DNA of 64,000 nucleotides. It comes from JBBECJ01 sp963763325. Lineage in GTDB: Bacteria > Chloroflexota > Chloroflexia > Thermomicrobiales > CFX8. The translations under genes were made by a program, and so were the position numbers. Location: assembly GCA_963763325.1 (NCBI GenBank), contig CAVXOL010000005.1:70638-134637 (forward strand), in the 5' to 3' direction. Positions 27,296 through 36,607 of this stretch are shown here, piece after piece. How positions within the stretch are numbered: the first letter of the stretch is position 1; each line of letters starts with the position of its first letter. Under the pieces are notes generated by a model. The model did no database searches. It was given only the letters and a program-made list of their open reading frames with translations, and had not been told where the DNA came from.

Positions 27296-27342
27296 GCGTC
27301 GCAGTATAGAGCGAGCGGATTGTACTGGCGCAGAAACCCTGC

Positions 27343-27567
27343 TTACCTAAGATCAACGTTCCAACCGGTAGGAAGCGGATAGCGCCTACCCTCCTGCCAG
27401 CCGAATGGCGCATCAACGAGATCCTCAATCCTGCTCCCGCAGAGCAGGCAGTCCAGCGCCCACTTGTTGGCCGAGTGGGCGATGACAACGACCGTCGTGC
27501 CATCCCAGGCAGCGGCGAGGTCGCTCAAGAAGTCGCGCATCGCGTCGATCACCTGCCGGTAGCTCTG
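27343..27567 (-). pseudogene. Histidine phosphatase family C-terminal fragment
   Basis: About 74 codons on the minus strand match the C-terminal part of a phosphoglycerate-mutase-like phosphatase: QSYRQVIDAMRDFLSDL, the second histidine motif VVVIAHSANKWALDCLL and VDAPFGWQEG. The N-terminal RHG catalytic motif and any start codon are absent, with unrelated sequence upstream. It appears to be a remnant. Confidence 0.5.
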
Positions 27568-27703
27568 CCCACGTCGTGGCTTCCGGCAGCAATCTGCAAT
27601 AATCGACACACCTGCCTGCCCGGACCACGATAGCGTCGACTGGATCGTGCCGGTAGAATCAGGCGTACATTGATGCATACGGGCGGCTCGAAGGCGAGGC
27701 GGT

Positions 27704-28114
27704 ATGAGCACAATCAGCATCGAGATGGACGATGAGCGCCTGTACCGCCTGCACCAGGTCGCCCGCGAAATGAACCAGACACCTGACGACACTGCCGCCA
27801 CACTGATCGAGGAGGCACTGCGGCAACGGGACTTCCCCGGTATCCACTTTCGCGACACGGACACTGGCCATCAGGCTATGGTGCCGGGCATCCGCGTTCC
27901 AGTCTACTTCCTTGCTCAACTCGCTCGCGAGGTGAACGAGGACATCCAGTCGATCGTGGATCATTACGGCATTCCCGCAAACGCAGTCGTAGTGTCGCTT
28001 GACTATATTCGCGCATTTCCTGAAGAGATTGAGCGTGACATTGCTGAGCACGAGGCTGCTGAAGCGCGACTGCTGGAAACGCTGCCAGCCGACAACATCA
28101 TCGCCGTGCCGTAA
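27704..28114 (+). CDS. DUF433-like antitoxin
   Basis: A 136-residue protein: helical N terminus with MDDERLYRLHQVAREMNQTP and ATLIEEALRQRDFPGIHFRD, then the winged-helix DUF433-like core VPGIRVPVYFLAQLAREVNE, IVDHYGIPANAVVVSLDYIR, and a Glu-rich end. DUF433 proteins are usually paired with DUF5615 PIN-like toxins as VapBC-like modules. The next gene starts within its stop (TAATG, one-base overlap), the usual layout for such pairs. The antitoxin probably represses its own promoter. Confidence 0.75.
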   Translation: MSTISIEMDDERLYRLHQVAREMNQTPDDTAATLIEEALRQRDFPGIHFRDTDTGHQAMVPGIRVPVYFLAQLAREVNEDIQSIVDHYGIPANAVVVSLDYIRAFPEEIERDIAEHEAAEARLLETLPADNIIAVP

Positions 28115-28611
28115 TGCCACCTGTAGCGCTAGATGAACATCTTCAGACCGCTCTCGCCGAAGCGCTGGAGCGATCTGGGGTTGATGTTGTTCACATCTCC
28201 CGGTGGCGAGGACAGGACCTGAGAACAATCGGCGACGACATCGTCCTGGCTGCGACGACTGCCGCAGGCAAAGAGCTGATCTCACGCGATGCGAACAGTT
28301 GCCAAAACTGGCACACCAATGGGTCGATGAGGGTCCACCACGCCGGTCTCATTATCTTGCCGAACTCGATCGGTCAGCACAATATCGGCGGGGCACGCAA
28401 CGCAATACTGCATGTCATTCGTGAAGCAAGCAGCGAAGCACTCGCCAACCAGGTGATCTTGCTCAGCGCAACGTTGACACGATCGTTCCGAGTCAGATTG
28501 CTTCACTACCGTGCCGCCCGCGCGAGATTCTCGATCACCTCATGCGCTGCGTTGTGGCCCGGCGCGCCCATCACGCAGCCGCCCGGCCAGGCGCCGGAGC
28601 CGCAGAGGTAG
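28114..28611 (+). CDS. DUF5615/Mut7-C-like PIN-fold toxin
   Basis: The N-terminal 110 residues match the PIN-like nuclease fold: VALDEHLQTALAEALERSG with the first Asp, DVVHISRWRG, IGDDIVLAATTAAGKELISR, DANSCQNWHTNG and HHAGLIILPN. The acidic residues in LDEHL, GDDIV and SRDAN are the expected catalytic set. RNase activity is the family expectation. The last 35 or so residues overlap the 3' end of the convergent oxidoreductase gene (from 28506) and look non-native; a shift near 28475 would end the protein with a TGA there, so the true length is probably about 120 residues. Confidence 0.7.
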   Translation: MPPVALDEHLQTALAEALERSGVDVVHISRWRGQDLRTIGDDIVLAATTAAGKELISRDANSCQNWHTNGSMRVHHAGLIILPNSIGQHNIGGARNAILHVIREASSEALANQVILLSATLTRSFRVRLLHYRAARARFSITSCAALWPGAPITQPPGQAPEPQR

Positions 28612-30071
28612 AGGCCGCGGATCGGGCCTTCGTACGATGATGAGCCGGGGACGGGGCGCATGTCGAAGGCCTGCTCGGGGACCAGCTCGCCCTGGAAGAT
28701 GTGGCCGCCGGTCAGGCCGAAGCGGGCTTCGATGTCGGGCGGGGCCAGCGCCTGCATCCCGATGACGGCACCCTCGAGGTTCGGCGCGTACTCCGAGAAG
28801 CGGTGGATCGCGTGCTTGGCGATCTCATCCCGGCGCTCGTCCCACGTCCCTTCGGCCAGCTCGTAGGGGTAGTACTGGGTGAAGATCGAGATCGTGTGCT
28901 TGTCACCCGGCGCCAGCGTCCGGTCAACGGCCGACTGGGCGTGGACCGAGAAGAACGGGTAGTCGCTGGGGCGGCCGTTGCGGGCGTCCTCGTAGGCGCG
29001 CTGGAGGTAGTCGATCGACGGCGCGATGTGGACGCCGCCGTTCTGGCCCCAGGCGTAGTCGCGGCCATCCAGCGCCGTGTAGCGCGGCAGCTCCTCGACG
29101 GCCAGGTTGAGCTTCATCACCGGCGACTCGATCTGGATCGCCTCGATGTCGCGCACGTACTGGTCCGGAAGATCCGACCGCTCCACCAGCGAGAGGTAGG
29201 TCCGCTTCGGGTCGGCGTTCGAGAGAACGGTCTTCCCGTAGACCTCTTCGCCACCGGCCAGCGCGACACCGACCGCAACACCATCACGGACGATCACATT
29301 GGCGACCTCGACACCGGTCCGGATCTCGACGCCCTCCAGTCGCGCGACGCTGGCCAGCGCCTGGGTCACGCTGCCCATCGCGCCGCGCACATAGGCCCAG
29401 TGGCCGCGCTTGCCGGTCGCCATCCCCATCGAGTGGTAGAGCTTGACGTAGCCGGTCCCGGCGTCACGCGGGCCGCGGAACGTGCCGATCAGCCCCAGCG
29501 CGCAGGTGCTGCCCTGCATCATGTCCGACTCGAAGTAGTACTCGGCGATGTCGGCGACCGAGCCGAGGATCATCATCTTGAAGACGTGGCTGTCGCCCGG
29601 CTGGTCGAAGGCGGCCGCGAACTCGGCGTAGCTCGGCGGGCGACGGAGAATGAAGCGGTCCATGATCTCGCAGGCCCGCTCGACCATCGCGTCATAGTGC
29701 GGGTAGGCCGCCGCATCGGCCTTCGAGAAGCGCGCGACCTCTTTCAGGAACTCGTCCTGATCCTCCCAGTAGACGACCGACTCGCCATCCGGCAGCGGCG
29801 AGAACGACTTCGGCGTCCGTGGAATCAGTTCGACGCCATGCTCCCAGACATCCAGCTCGTTGAGGATCTTCTGCGGCGCCAGCGAGAGGACGTACGAGCC
29901 GGTCGAGGCGATGTGCCCCGGCGCGCCCTCGATCTCCTCCGAGATGGCCGCGCCGCCAACCGTCCCGTAGCGTTCCAGGACACAGACGTCGTACCCCGCC
30001 TTCGCCAGGTAGCAGGCCGCCACCAATCCATTATGTCCACCACCGATGATGACCGCGTCGTACGTCTTCAC
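28506..30071 (-). CDS. Phytoene-desaturase-like FAD-dependent oxidoreductase
   Basis: A 521-residue flavoprotein of the CrtI/PYROXD2 type. The Rossmann dinucleotide motif is DAVIIGGGHNGLVAACYLAK at the N terminus with ERYGTVGGAA following, and the C-terminal FAD signature is GPIRGLYLCGSGAWPGGCVM followed by GAPGHNAAHEVIENL. GTG 30071 is used, with AAGGAG 8 bases upstream on the minus strand. No carotenoid synthesis genes (crtB, crtE) are nearby, so a PYROXD2-like oxidase of unknown substrate is more likely than a true phytoene desaturase. The gene is intact and monocistronic. Confidence 0.9.
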   Translation of the reverse strand: MKTYDAVIIGGGHNGLVAACYLAKAGYDVCVLERYGTVGGAAISEEIEGAPGHIASTGSYVLSLAPQKILNELDVWEHGVELIPRTPKSFSPLPDGESVVYWEDQDEFLKEVARFSKADAAAYPHYDAMVERACEIMDRFILRRPPSYAEFAAAFDQPGDSHVFKMMILGSVADIAEYYFESDMMQGSTCALGLIGTFRGPRDAGTGYVKLYHSMGMATGKRGHWAYVRGAMGSVTQALASVARLEGVEIRTGVEVANVIVRDGVAVGVALAGGEEVYGKTVLSNADPKRTYLSLVERSDLPDQYVRDIEAIQIESPVMKLNLAVEELPRYTALDGRDYAWGQNGGVHIAPSIDYLQRAYEDARNGRPSDYPFFSVHAQSAVDRTLAPGDKHTISIFTQYYPYELAEGTWDERRDEIAKHAIHRFSEYAPNLEGAVIGMQALAPPDIEARFGLTGGHIFQGELVPEQAFDMRPVPGSSSYEGPIRGLYLCGSGAWPGGCVMGAPGHNAAHEVIENLARAAR

Positions 30072-30205
30072 CGTCTCGCTCCTTGTTGCGCGTCATGTGT
30101 CATGCGTGATGGGGGTATTGTCGCTTGACACGGCGTCGCGTCAAGCCGGACGATGCCTAAGGGCATGCTCAGTTCGGAACGTAGGACTCGGAACTGGAAT
30201 GCGGC

Positions 30206-30560
30206 ATGCAGGACATCATCGGCGGCTGGAGTGAGACGGAGCGATTCGACGCCTTTCTCAGCGACTGGCAGGCGATTCTCGCGCGACGAGTCGGTCGACC
30301 GCCGGATGGCGATTGCCCCGCCCTGGGTCCACCTGCGCCACAACCGCTCGCTGCGATCCCGCAGGCTCATCGGCGAACAGGTCACGGCAACCGAGGACGC
30401 CCGCGATGCCCTGCGCGTTTCGACGCAGTACGAACTCCACTCAGACACCGCGCCGCCCTTCCCGGCCTGGCTCGCTGTCCCCGAACGTGCTGAGCCGCTG
30501 GTCGGGAAGGCCACCCAGCTTGACGCTCTGATCGATTGCTTCGCTCATTCAGCGACGTAG
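30206..30560 (+). CDS. Hypothetical protein (one possible frameshift)
   Basis: A possible protein of about 117 residues: MQDIIGGWSETERFDAFLSD in one frame, then, after a change near 30285, WVHLRHNRSLRSRRLIGEQV and DALRVSTQYELHSDTAPPFP in another, ending at a stop at 30558-30560. The composition of both halves is protein-like and the two read smoothly together, but no family is recognised and no strong ribosome-binding site is seen. It is separated from the ABC operon by a 340-base non-coding stretch. Confidence 0.35.
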
Positions 30561-30902
30561 CGGTGCAGAATCGTCGCGCAAAATAGATTGACATTGCATT
30601 CACAGCCGCGTACGATGCGTTTTCATTGGCCCCTTGACCAGCAGAATGTAGTGTCGCATCTAACGCGCACGGATGTTGATCCAACGGCAATCTGTACCAT
30701 ACGCACGACCGTAGCTCCTGATCCCCTCGTCGGGCGAGCAAGGATCAATCGCCGTTAACGCATGTTCGACACTGGCAGCAGTCCGCCAACTGCTTGCCAG
30801 CCCGACACGCTCAATGCGCGGATCGGTGAGGGACATCGGCTCAGGGCATGGACAGGTTCGCTCCTATTGCGGATGGCGGAATGGCACAGGAGGACACGAT
30901 CC
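30561..30902. other. Upstream region of the peptide-type ABC operon
   Basis: This 342-base stretch has no convincing gene. It carries a promoter candidate near 30588-30616 and the ribosome-binding site AGGAGG shortly before the start codon at 30903. Confidence 0.45.
30588..30616 (+). promoter_or_regulatory. Sigma70-type promoter upstream of ABC substrate-binding gene
   Basis: TTGACA at 30588-30593 and TACGAT at 30611-30616 are separated by 17 bases in an AT-richer patch about 290 bases before the start of the substrate-binding protein gene. Confidence 0.45.
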
Positions 30903-32752
30903 ATGGAAGATTTCCAGAAGTCCCTGACCAGCGGCTCGCTGAGCCGGCGTGACTTCGTCAGACGGGCTGCCCTGTTTGGGATGACCGTCCCGGCCCTCGG
31001 CACACTCCTGGCCGCCTGCGGCGGAGACGACGACGATGACGACGCCGATCCAACACCGACCGAGGCTGGAGGAGCCGCCTCGCCAGAAACAACCCCAACG
31101 ATTCAGATCGTGGCTCCGGTCCCAACCTCGACCCCAGTGACGGCCGCCTCGCCGGAGGCGACCGGGGCCGCCACCGAGGCCGCGGAACCAACGACCGCCG
31201 CAACCGAGCCATCGGCCGGGGTCGGCGTACCGGGCGGCAGCGTCGTCTTCCTGCGTGAGGGTGACGCCAGCAACGGCACCTACGACCCGGTTCTCAGCGA
31301 CGACAACGACATCATCTGGGTCCTCTTCAGCGTCTACGAGACGCTGGTGAAGGCCAACGAGGATGCCTCTGGCATCGACCCAGGTCTGGCCGAGTCGTGG
31401 GAGATCACCGAAGACGCACTGACCGCGACGTTCAACCTTCGCCCGGGAGTCAAGTTCTCCGACGGCACCGACTTGACAACTGACGACATCATCTTCTCGC
31501 TCGAGCGCGCCCGCGACACCGAGACGAGCCCCTGGTCGTTTTCTCTGGCCCAGGCAGCAGGAGATCACCGCGCCAGACGACGCGACGATCGTGATCAACC
31601 TGTCGGAGCCGTACATGCCGCTCTTCGCCGCGCTCGCGATGTTCAATGCCGGCATCATCTCGAAGGCGTTCTTCGACGCCAACGCGACCGAGTCCGATGC
31701 GACCCTCTTTGGGGGCCTGGCGATCACGACCGGAGTCTCCGGCGGGACCGGGCCGTACGCGATTACCGAGTGGCAGCCGACCGTCCAGACGGTCCTCACG
31801 AAGAACGAGTACTACTGGGATGAGGGCTTGCCCTACCTCGACGAGATCATTCTGCGGACCGTGGCGGACTCCAACAGCATGATCCTGCAATTGCAGGGCG
31901 GCGATGTCGACGGCGTGATCGGCCAGACGGCCATCCCATTCAACCGCGTCGAAGAGTTGCAAGGGGATGATAACCTGCAGGTGATCATCTCCCCGGCCGC
32001 CTACAGCTACTTCGCCCGCGTCAACACCCACTACCACGGGATCGACCAGCCTCTCGAGCCGCGACCGCCGTTCGCTGACCTCAACTTCCGCAAGGCGATG
32101 GCGCACGCGATCGACTACCAGACGTTGATCGACACGGTGCAGTTCGGCATTGCCGTGCCGTCCAACGGCGTCCTACCGTGTCGGGGCAATGTTCTGGAAC
32201 CCCGATCAGGTGTCGCCGGATTTCGACCTCGACAAGGCGCGGGAGTTCCTGGCGGCGTCTGAGTATCCGGACGGTGGCGAAGGTGAGATGCAGATCATCA
32301 CCGGCAACGCGCAGCAGGAGGCGCTCGCGACTTCGCTGCAGGCGATGTGGGCGGAGATCAACTTCAACATGCTCATCACGCCGCTGGAGAGCGCGGTGGC
32401 GGCCCAGCGCAACACCGATGGGGACTACGACATGCGCCTCGGTGGCTGGACGAACGACATGATCGACCCGGACCAGATCCTGTCATACTACGTGATTCCG
32501 GACTCGTCGTACAACGGCCGCACCGGCTACCTCGACGAGGAGGCAGCAGCCATGGTTGTCGAGGCTCGCGGCGAAACCGACGAGGACAAACGGCGCGAGC
32601 TCTACTACGAGGTCCAGGCACGCTGGCTGGACGGTCCGCTGTTCTTCCTGTTCAACATCCCGTACGTCGTCGCGGTCAACCAGCGCATCAAGGGCTACCA
32701 TCAGAATCCGCTCGGCCCGTGGTACTTCCGGGACATGTATATCGAGGAGTAG
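30903..32752 (+). CDS. ABC transporter substrate-binding lipoprotein, peptide/nickel type (two frameshifts)
   Basis: About 615 residues of an SBP family 5 (DppA/OppA-like) protein. The leader has a Tat-type SRRDFVRRAALFG and lipobox LLAAC, so it is likely a membrane-anchored lipoprotein; an Asp/Pro/Thr-rich linker follows (GGDDDDDDADPTPTE). The binding domain starts near GGSVVFLREGDASNGTYDPV and shows the family signature WEITEDALTATFNLRPGVKF. Frame changes occur near 31555 and 32163; the second is an extra T (CCGTGTCGGG) before VGAMFWNPDQVSPDFDL. The end is YFRDMYIEE. ATG 30903 has AGGAGG upstream. Two permease genes follow after a hairpin; no ATPase genes are in the window. Confidence 0.88.
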
Positions 32753-32765
32753 GTAGTCAGCTATC

Positions 32766-32861
32766 AGCCGTCAGCTATCAGCATGTTGGCCGATATCAAC
32801 AGGGACGACCCGTCCGACACCCTGATATTGGCTGACATCTGATGGCTGATAGCTGACGGCT
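32766..32861 (+). repeat. Intercistronic long imperfect hairpin
   Basis: AGCCGTCAGCTATCAGC at 32766-32782 pairs perfectly with GCTGATAGCTGACGGCT at 32845-32861, and the inner part adds GCCGATATCA/TGATATTGGC and CAGGG/CCCTG pairing. It belongs to the dispersed GTCAGC/ATCAGC repeat family. In the mRNA between substrate-binding protein and permease it could reduce read-through or protect the upstream message. Confidence 0.55.
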
Positions 32862-32875
32862 CAAAGGAACTGCAC

Positions 32876-33817
32876 ATGTCACGAGGACAATACATCCTAC
32901 GACGGCTCGTCCAGATGATCCCCGTCATCTTCGGCATCACGGTGATCACCTTCGTGTTGATCCGTGCTATCCCAGGTGATCCGGCCTTGACCATGCTCGG
33001 GGACAAAGCGACCGACGAAAAGATCGCGTTGTTCCGTGAGAAGTTGGGGCTGAACGAACCGATCTATATGCAGTATCTCTACTACATGCGCGAACTCGTG
33101 CAGCTCAATCTGGGCGATTCGACCCAATACCGCGTGCCGGTCGAGAGTATCCTCTGGGACCGCTTGAAAGTATCGCTGTCAGTGATGCTGATGACGCTGG
33201 TGCTGACGACTGCGATCTCGCTACCGCTCGGCATGCTGGCGGCGCTGAAGAAAGACAGTATCCTCGACAATATCGTGCGCTCGACCCTGATGGTGACGCT
33301 GCTGATGCCGACGTTCTATACCGGCATCCTGATCATCATCCTCTTGAGCATCAAGGTGGATCTCTTCCCGACTTCCGGCTATGGTGAGACGTTTATCGAA
33401 CACGTGCATCATCTGTTCCTGCCGGGGCTGACGCTCGCGCTCGGGATCTCGCCGATTCTGATCCGCACTCTGCGCACGAGTATCCTGGAGGCGATGACCT
33501 CTGACTACGTCAAGACGGCGCGCTCCAAGGGCCTGGCGGAACGGACGGTGATTACCAGGCACGTGCTACGCAACGCGCTCATACCGACCGTGACGCTGCT
33601 CGGCATCAGCGTCGGCGCGATCATCGGCGGGACGGTCGTCACTGAAAAGGTGTTTGCCTTGCCGGGCGCGGGCGCGATGCTGGTCGATGCGATCGGCGCG
33701 CGCGACTACGCCACCGTTCAGGCGGCAGTGATGGTCGTCGCGATGCTGGTGGTGCTGGTCAATCTGCTCACCGACATTATCTACTCGTTCATCGATCCGC
33801 GCGTGCGATTGGGGTAG
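32876..33817 (+). CDS. ABC transporter permease, DppB/OppB type
   Basis: A 313-residue inner-membrane permease with about six helices. The N terminus is classical for the family (QYILRRLVQMIPVIFGITVI), then FVLIRAIPGDPA, a long periplasmic loop with the EKLGLNEPIYMQYLYYM segment, and the EAA-type coupling loop DYVKTARSKGLAERTVITRH followed by RNALIPTVTLLG. Together with the next gene it forms the channel for oligopeptides, nickel or similar solutes. AAAGGAA precedes ATG 32876. The gene is intact. Confidence 0.92.
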   Translation: MSRGQYILRRLVQMIPVIFGITVITFVLIRAIPGDPALTMLGDKATDEKIALFREKLGLNEPIYMQYLYYMRELVQLNLGDSTQYRVPVESILWDRLKVSLSVMLMTLVLTTAISLPLGMLAALKKDSILDNIVRSTLMVTLLMPTFYTGILIIILLSIKVDLFPTSGYGETFIEHVHHLFLPGLTLALGISPILIRTLRTSILEAMTSDYVKTARSKGLAERTVITRHVLRNALIPTVTLLGISVGAIIGGTVVTEKVFALPGAGAMLVDAIGARDYATVQAAVMVVAMLVVLVNLLTDIIYSFIDPRVRLG

Positions 33818-33821
33818 CAGG

Positions 33822-34848
33822 ATGGCCGTACGAAGAGCCGCGGACGTGGCACCCGCCGATGCCGTCGTCGCTGATACGCTGGCGGCTGTGGAGCACAGGC
33901 AACGACGGCGGCGAGGCGTCGTCTGGAAGCTGCTGGCAAGTCGTAATCTGGTCATCGGCGGGATAATCCTGACCATACTGGTGGCCTCCGCGCTGCTGGC
34001 GCCCTGGTTGACCGCCTATGACCCGCTCGAACAGGACCCCCGGAACGCACTTCAGGCACCGAGCCTCGAGCATCCATTCGGCACCGACAACTTTGGCCGC
34101 GATGTCTACTCGCGGGTACTGCATGGCGGGCGGATCGACCTGAAGTTCGGATTTCTCGCCGTTATCATTCCGATGGGTCTCGGCATCGTGCTCGGCTCGA
34201 TCTCCGGCTACTATGGCCGTTGGACCGATTCATTCCTGATGCGCGTGGTCGATATCGTCCAGGCGTTTCCATTCCTGGTGCTCGTGATCTTCTTCGTGGC
34301 CGTGCTGGGTCCAGGATTGTGGAACATGGTCTTTGCGGTCGGATTGGTCTGCCTGGATCGTCTATGCCCGCCTGATCCGAGGCTCGATCATGGTCGAGAA
34401 GAACAGGGAGTACGTCATCGCCGCCAAGGCGATCGGCGGTAACGACTGGCGCGTGATGCGCCAGCACCTGTTCCCGAACGTCGTCACCCCCTGCATCATC
34501 TACGCGATGGCCGACATCGGCGCCTACATCGGCCTGCTGGCAACGCTGAGCTTCCTCGGCCTGGGCGAACGGCCACCGGCTCCCGAGTGGGGCGCGATGA
34601 TCTCCTCCGGCAAGGACTACATGGTCACTGACTGGTGGATCTGCGCGATCCCCGGCGCGGCGATCGTCATCACCGGCATCGCCCTCAGCCTGATCGGCGA
34701 CGGCCTGGCTGATGTCCTGCGGCCGGGGGCCGCTGAGGCGACGGGAATCGGGAATCGGGAATCAGGGCTGGATGACAGCCATCGTCACACACGACGCACT
34801 CGGTTCCCAAGCCCCGATTCCCGAACAACGAACGGAGCATCCGCATGA
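33822..34848 (+). CDS. ABC transporter permease, DppC/OppC type (one frameshift)
   Basis: The second permease of the pair, starting 5 bases after the DppB-type gene. It has the DppC N-terminal helix LVIGGIILTILVASALLAPW, then HPFGTDNFGRDVYSRVLHGG, which is diagnostic for the family, and after a frame change near 34353 (an extra C in TGCCTGGATC) the EAA loop EYVIAAKAIGGNDWRVMRQH. Function is in the peptide-type uptake system. After LIGDGLADVLRPG the frame runs through GGGAATC repeats to a stop overlapping the next ATG; those last 40 residues may not be original. No DppD/DppF ATPases follow, so these are presumably encoded elsewhere. Confidence 0.87.
34742..34824. repeat. GGGAATC direct repeats and stem-loop
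   Basis: Three GGGAATC units lie at 34742-34764, and TCGGGAATCAGGGCT at 34755-34769 pairs with AGCCCCGATTCCCGA at 34810-34824 with one mismatch. The structure lies inside the apparent 3' end of the permease gene, suggesting that a repeat was inserted at or near the original stop. Confidence 0.45.
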
Positions 34849-35667
34849 GCGTGACGTTCGATTTCTCCGGCCGGGCCGTCATCGTCACCGGCGCCGCGCG
34901 CGGCATCGGGCGGGTGATGGTCGAACGCTTCGCGGCGGCCGGCGCGTCGGTCCTGGCAGCCGACCGTGACGCCGAGGGGCTGGCCGAGACCTGCCGCGAC
35001 CTCGACCCGGCGCGGGTCGCGTCGCTGGTCGCCGATGTCAGCACCGAGGATGGCGCGAACAGCATCGTCGACGCTGCCGTCGGGCGCTTCGGCAAGCTGG
35101 ATGTCTGCGTCAACAACGCGGCCGTCGCGCCGCATGCCTCGCTCTTCGACGAGCGGGTCGAGGTCTGGGACACGGTCTACGCCGTCAACACGCGCGGCAC
35201 GTTCCTGATGACGCGCGCCGCCGGAAAGGCGATGATCGCCGCCGGCAATGGCGGCCGGATCGTCAACTTCTCGTCCGGTGTCGCGACGCGCGGCTCGGCC
35301 GGCGCGGCCGCCTACGCATCGAGCCGGGCCGCGACCGAGATCGTTCTCACGCGTGGCCGCGATCGAACTCTCGCCGCACAACATCCTCGTCAACGTCGTC
35401 AGCCCCGGCCTGATCGACACCCAGCCCAAACCACTCCCGCCGGACATGGCCCAGCGGCTCGGGGAGCGCATCCCGAACCTGCCACTGGCGCGTCCCGGCG
35501 AACCCGACGAGGTCGCGTCTGTCGTCCTCTTCCTGGCCTCCGACGCGGCCAGCTACGTCACCGGCGCCGTCTGGAGCGTCGACGGCGGCTCCGGCGTCGG
35601 CTCCCGCTCCAGCGGCCCGGTCGTCGACGACGACCCACGCTACGACTGGGTCACAGGCCGGACGTGA
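34845..35667 (+). CDS. SDR family oxidoreductase with Arg in place of catalytic Lys (one frameshift)
   Basis: About 274 residues of a classical short-chain dehydrogenase. NAD(P) motif VIVTGAARGIGRVMVERFAA, then ADRDAEGLA, CVNNAAVAPHA (NNA motif) and NFSSGVATRG (Ser). The active-site sequence reads YASSR, where the family has YxxxK, from codons TAC GCA TCG AGC CGG. After a frame change near 35353 follow AAIELSPHNILVNVVSPGLI, EPDEVASVVLFLASDAASYV and VDGGSGV. The ATG overlaps the permease stop by 4 bases, so it is co-transcribed with the ABC genes. Loss of the Lys would normally impair proton relay. Confidence 0.82.
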
Positions 35668-35744
35668 TGCGCAACACGTGACGGGGCCAACAGCAGAGGA
35701 ACTCTATCCGGAACGCCGTGCCCCCGAATCACCATCAACGCGGT

Positions 35745-36565
35745 TTACCTCTGCGCGAGGGCGGACGATTCCGTCGTCACCCGCGAGAGAAATGCCGTGA
35801 GGTGCGGCACGATCAGATCACTGCGCAGGTAGAGCTTGCCGTGGTCGGCGTCGGCGATCTCGACGAAGCTGGCATCGGCCAGTTCGCTCGCGGCTCGCCG
35901 TGCCTGTGACCCGGCGTACAGTTCGTCGTCATCGCCACTGAGCACCAGCACTGGCATCGTCATCCCTGACAGCCCATCGCCGAGACCGCCCGCGCGCTCC
36001 TGCTCAGGCGCGGCGATCAGCACCGCCGCCAGTGCCTGGGCGTCGTTCGCCAGCACCCGTTCTCGAAACGTCCGGCGGCCACGGCCCGATCTGGCTCTCG
36101 CGCCATGCAACGTAGGACTCCATGCCCTCACTCAGGTAGGCGCGCATCCGGTCGAGTCGCGCCCAGACCGCGTCCGCGACAGCATAGGGATGCGCGCCAC
36201 CGATCGCCATTGAGACGAAACGCTCAGGCGCGTGCGTTCCAAGCGCCCAGCCCATCATCCCGCCATAGGAATAGCCATAGTAGTGGGCGCGCTCGATCCC
36301 CAGATCGTCAAGAACGGCAAGGACATCACCGACGCGGTCCTCAGCGCGTGTATGCACTGGGATCGTGCGGCTTATCGCTCGCGCCGTGACCACGGGCATC
36401 GAGCATGATCAATTGATAGCTGTCCCTGAGTACGGCAACAACGCCGAACGTCTCCCAGTCTCGGCTGCTGCCGGTGAAACCGTGATGCAGGAGCAGCGGT
36501 GGACCCGCGCCCTCGATGACGTAGTGAATCCGGACAGCTCCGTTGGATGCGTATGGCACGGTCAC
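35745..36565 (-). CDS. Alpha/beta hydrolase (two frameshifts)
   Basis: About 272 residues of an alpha/beta-fold hydrolase read in three frames on the minus strand. The oxyanion segment is LLLHHGFTGSSRDWE, followed by LDARGHGASDKPHDP; after a change near 36350 the nucleophile elbow YGYSYGGMMGWALG carries the Ser; after another near 36075 come VLVLSGDDDELYAGSQARRA (Asp region) and IADADHGKLYLRSDLIVPHL (His). GTG 36565 has GAAAGG upstream. The triad is complete. It resembles esterase/haloperoxidase-like hydrolases; the substrate is unknown. It is 42 bases from the MFS gene end and may share its transcript. Confidence 0.8.
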
Positions 36566-36607
36566 ATCCTTTCTTGAACTGGTCGCGGGTCGCTGCCGCC
36601 TGCTGTG

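Noticed and set aside
28506..30071. Carotenoid biosynthesis locus.
   Set aside because: The only candidate is the CrtI-like protein; crtB, crtE or related genes are not present, and PYROXD2-like proteins share the same motifs.
28701..30128. A 475-codon plus-strand frame opposite the CrtI-like oxidoreductase.
   Set aside because: The oxidoreductase has complete FAD motifs and a good start; this frame has no family match and no ribosome-binding site.
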